Shown one piece after another: positions 4,293 to 5,788 of a stretch of 5,788 bases of DNA (the stretch's first letter is position 1; each line of letters starts with the position of its first letter). This stretch comes from Candidatus Gottesmanbacteria bacterium. Lineage in GTDB: Bacteria > Patescibacteriota > Microgenomatia > UBA10105 > UBA927. The translations under genes were made by a program, and so were the position numbers. Under the pieces are notes generated by a model. It had not been told where the DNA came from. It searched no databases and saw nothing but the letters and a program-made list of their open reading frames with translations. Where the stretch lies: the NCBI GenBank assembly GCA_016218185.1, contig JACREP010000074.1:1-5788 (forward strand), given 5' to 3'.

Positions 4293-4310
4293 AGAAACGT
4301 GCGCATTCGC

Positions 4311-4319
4311 ATTCTATCA
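4311..4319 (-). promoter_or_regulatory. Possible extended -10 promoter of mreB
   Basis: Read on the - strand, TGATAGAAT fits the extended -10 pattern TGnTATAAT with one difference. Transcription would start near 4304, giving a leader of about 120 nt that contains the whole inverted-repeat element. No good -35 is seen; extended -10 promoters need it less. No better box lies within the element itself. Confidence 0.4.
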
Positions 4320-4329
4320 CACTCCGGTG

Positions 4330-4335
4330 TATAAT
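4330..4335 (+). promoter_or_regulatory. -10 box of the PEGA gene (leaderless)
   Basis: A perfect TATAAT ends 8 bp before the ATG at 4344, so transcription should start within a base or two of the start codon and the mRNA would lack a ribosome binding site. TTCGCA (4306-4311) at 18 bp spacing is a weak -35. The box lies only 13 bp from the opposing mreB -10, so the two polymerases would compete. Confidence 0.6.
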
Positions 4336-4343
4336 AGACCATC

Positions 4344-5615
4344 ATGGCGTGGCGCAAACTTCGCGACTATTTGATCCCTTTTGTTACAATAGCTCTCATT
4401 CTTACTGTATCTTTTGCGATCATTGCCTACGGCCGGGGGTACCGGCTGGATCTTAACAAAACACAACTCCGAGCAACCGGCCTTCTGTCCGTGACCAGCG
4501 ACCCGATCGGCGCGCAGGTGTATGTGGACGGCAAGCTCAAAACCGCCACCAACACCTCGCTCAACCTTTCTCCCGGACAGTACACCATCCGCATTACGAA
4601 AGAAGGCTATCTTGCCTGGGAAAAACCGGTGGGGGTAATGGGTGAAGTGGTCTCGCGGGCCGATGCGTTCCTTTTCCCTACCAACCCCAGCCTCTCACCA
4701 CTCACGTCTTCGGGAGTCAAAGAACCTGTACTTTCCCCCGACGGCACGAAAATTGCCTATATCGTGCCCCCTAAGCAAATAGACGGCAACGTGAACAAAA
4801 CCGGCATCTGGGTGCTGGAGTTGGCAGAAGGACCATTAGGCAGAAACCGTGACCCGGTGCAGGTCGCCTCCGTCGACCCGAACTTTGATGTCACGGCTGC
4901 CACTATCGTCTGGTCGCCGGATACCACAGAACTGTTACTCACCGTTCCGTCCCGCCAAGCTCGGCTCTATCGCACGAACCGCCTGGACAGCTTCCAAGAC
5001 GCAAGCCTCACCGCTTCTTCATTGCTTGGCGAGTGGCAGGATGAGCGCAACGGCAAGGAACGCCAGAAACTGGCCGCCTTCAAACAGCCGATCATCAATA
5101 TGGCCACGACGAGTGCTAAAATTATCAGTTTTTCGCCCGATGAGACGAAAATTTTTTATGAAGCCACCGCGTCCGCTACCATCCCGACCGTTATCAATCC
5201 TCACCTTCTGGGCACCAACGCCACACCCGAAACCCGCACCACCCAACCGGGGAAACTCTATGTGTACGATAGCCGCGAGGATAGGAATTACCTGCTTCTG
5301 GCCAAAACAGAATTGCCCAGCCCCACCCCGACCCCCAAATCTCCCCTCTCATCCATTGGAAATTGGAAATTGGAAATTGGAAATTCCACGCGAAGCGTGG
5401 TTTGGCTCCCTACCAATAAACACCTCATCCTCACCCTCCCCGGGAAAATTGACGTGATGGAGTACGACCGCACCAACTGGATTACCGTGTATTCCGGCCC
5501 GTTTGTGGAAGGTTTTGTGGCACCGTGGCCCAACGGAAGCCGCCTCGTCGTCCTAACCAACCTTAACCAAACCGCAAGCACGCTCCCGAACCTGTACACG
5601 GTGAACCTGCGATAA
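4344..5615 (+). CDS. Membrane-anchored PEGA-domain protein with beta-propeller-like repeats
   Basis: The 423-residue protein has a basic N-terminus (MAWRKLR), one hydrophobic membrane segment at about 9-29, and an extracytoplasmic remainder. Residues about 47-97 fit a PEGA domain (GLLSVTSDPIGAQVYVDGK, TNTSLNLSPGQYTIRI, KEGYLAWEKPV), a small beta domain of surface proteins. Then come five TolB/WD40-like blade strands: EPVLSPDGTKIAYI (127-140), TIVWSPDTTELLLTV (187-201), IISFSPDETKIFYEA (260-274), SVVWLPTNKHLILTL (351-365) and FVAPWPNGSRLVVLT (391-405). A Ser/Thr/Pro linker (325-336) and a heptamer-encoded IGNWKLEIGN segment (338-347) separate blades three and four. It is divergent from mreB, suggesting a part in the envelope, perhaps binding wall or surface polymer. 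No catalytic motif is seen. The start is supported by TATAAT 8 bp upstream. Confidence 0.85.
   Translation: MAWRKLRDYLIPFVTIALILTVSFAIIAYGRGYRLDLNKTQLRATGLLSVTSDPIGAQVYVDGKLKTATNTSLNLSPGQYTIRITKEGYLAWEKPVGVMGEVVSRADAFLFPTNPSLSPLTSSGVKEPVLSPDGTKIAYIVPPKQIDGNVNKTGIWVLELAEGPLGRNRDPVQVASVDPNFDVTAATIVWSPDTTELLLTVPSRQARLYRTNRLDSFQDASLTASSLLGEWQDERNGKERQKLAAFKQPIINMATTSAKIISFSPDETKIFYEATASATIPTVINPHLLGTNATPETRTTQPGKLYVYDSREDRNYLLLAKTELPSPTPTPKSPLSSIGNWKLEIGNSTRSVVWLPTNKHLILTLPGKIDVMEYDRTNWITVYSGPFVEGFVAPWPNGSRLVVLTNLNQTASTLPNLYTVNLR
5356..5383. repeat. Four perfect heptamers (TTGGAAA) in the PEGA gene
   Basis: TTGGAAA occurs four times without mismatch and is followed by a partial copy. It encodes IGNWKLEIGN in a linker between two propeller blades. 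Because 7 is not a multiple of 3, gain or loss of one unit by slippage would shift the frame and remove roughly the last 75 residues, while changes of three units would keep it. Confidence 0.88.
5386..5400. repeat. GAA-loop hairpin inside the PEGA gene
   Basis: CCACGC-GAA-GCGTGG is a perfect 6-bp stem with a GAA loop, starting 2 bp after the heptamer tract. Its core GCGAAGC is a sequence known to form an unusually stable DNA mini-hairpin, and it recurs in two hairpins after the gene. Confidence 0.65.
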
Positions 5616-5788
5616 GCGTCGCCCAATAAATTGATGACAATTTAAACGCGACTGCCACGTTAAAATTGCGAAGCAATTTTTTACGTGGCGTCCCCGGCGG
5701 GAATCGCCGCGGTACCAAAGCGAAGCTTGGTACACGGCGCCCCGTACCGAGCTATGCTCTGGTACTGGGGCGAACCCTCATCTTGTAT
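5616..5788. repeat. Array of adjacent hairpins downstream of the PEGA gene
   Basis: No gene is seen. Successive inverted repeats nearly fill the segment. (1) 5618-5652: GTCGC/GCGAC outside TAAATTG-ATGA-CAATTTA. (2) 5654-5689: GCCACGT/ACGTGGC outside AAAATTGC-GAA-GCAATTTT. (3) 5705-5739: CGCCG/CGGCG outside GTACC/GGTAC and AAGC-GAA-GCTT. (4) 5738-5772: CGCCCC, GTACC and GAGC pairing across a TAT loop with GCTC, GGTAC and GGGGCG, with two bulged T. Such a run suggests an accumulated repeat array or a structured RNA. Confidence 0.7.
5662..5682 (+). terminator. Possible intrinsic terminator of the PEGA gene
   Basis: AAAATTGC-GAA-GCAATTTT is a perfect 8-bp stem with a GAA loop, ending in a run of six T (5677-5682), about 47 bp after the TAA stop. 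The stem has only two G:C pairs, but the GCGAAGC core should stabilise it. It is nested inside a longer outer stem (5654-5660 with 5683-5689), so a terminator role is only one possibility. Confidence 0.4.

Noticed and set aside
4135..4320. Short - strand frame reading through inverted-repeat element copy 2
   Set aside because: It overlaps mreB in another frame; its only notable part is the element-encoded LSLRGASLRVTRQS, which is discussed under the element rather than called as a gene.

Overview
The window looks like part of a Candidate Phyla Radiation (Patescibacteria) chromosome, most likely of the Microgenomates group. This is an inference. It rests on a divergent mreB / membrane-anchored PEGA-propeller gene pair with a WecG/TagA/CpsF glycosyltransferase nearby, on the absence of recognisable Shine-Dalgarno sites, on TATAAT boxes placed 8-10 bp before start codons (leaderless style), and on dense short repeats inside genes. 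TGA, TAG and TAA all act as plausible stops, so genetic code 11 fits and the UGA-as-glycine code does not.

Layout. 1-150: no convincing gene; a -10 box at 135-140. 151-489 (+): small protein of unknown function whose last codons and stop lie inside a palindromic repeat. 480-1310: an HUH transposase of the REP-associated (RAYT/IS200-like) type, 558-1235 (+), bracketed by two paired palindromic repeat clusters. 1355-1866 (+): a promoter-like region and a second unknown small protein. 1867-1961: a convergent intergenic stretch with a third, solitary RAYT-type palindrome. 1962-2855 (-): WecG/TagA/CpsF glycosyltransferase interrupted in frame by four different repeats, one a 96-bp inverted-repeat element. 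2856-3089: AT-rich intergenic stretch flanked by 13-bp inverted repeats. 3090-4184 (-): MreB with an octamer-repeat insertion. 4185-4343: divergent promoter region holding a second copy of the inverted-repeat element. 4344-5615 (+): membrane-anchored PEGA plus beta-propeller protein with a 4 x 7-bp repeat. 5616-5788: a run of adjacent hairpins and no gene.

How it fits together. MreB (cytoplasmic elongation filament), the WecG-family enzyme (lipid-linked cell-surface polymer synthesis) and the PEGA protein (extracytoplasmic, possibly wall- or envelope-binding) make a plausible cell-envelope cluster. The other theme is repeats: at least four kinds (RAYT palindromes, a 96-99-bp inverted-repeat element, 7/8/9-bp tandem repeats, and GAA-loop hairpins) occupy almost every spacer, and all three conserved envelope genes carry in-frame insertions that lengthen the protein at places where the family normally has short loops. 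The in-frame mobile element in the glycosyltransferase, and the RAYT with loop-swapped flanking palindromes, are the parts most worth a second look.
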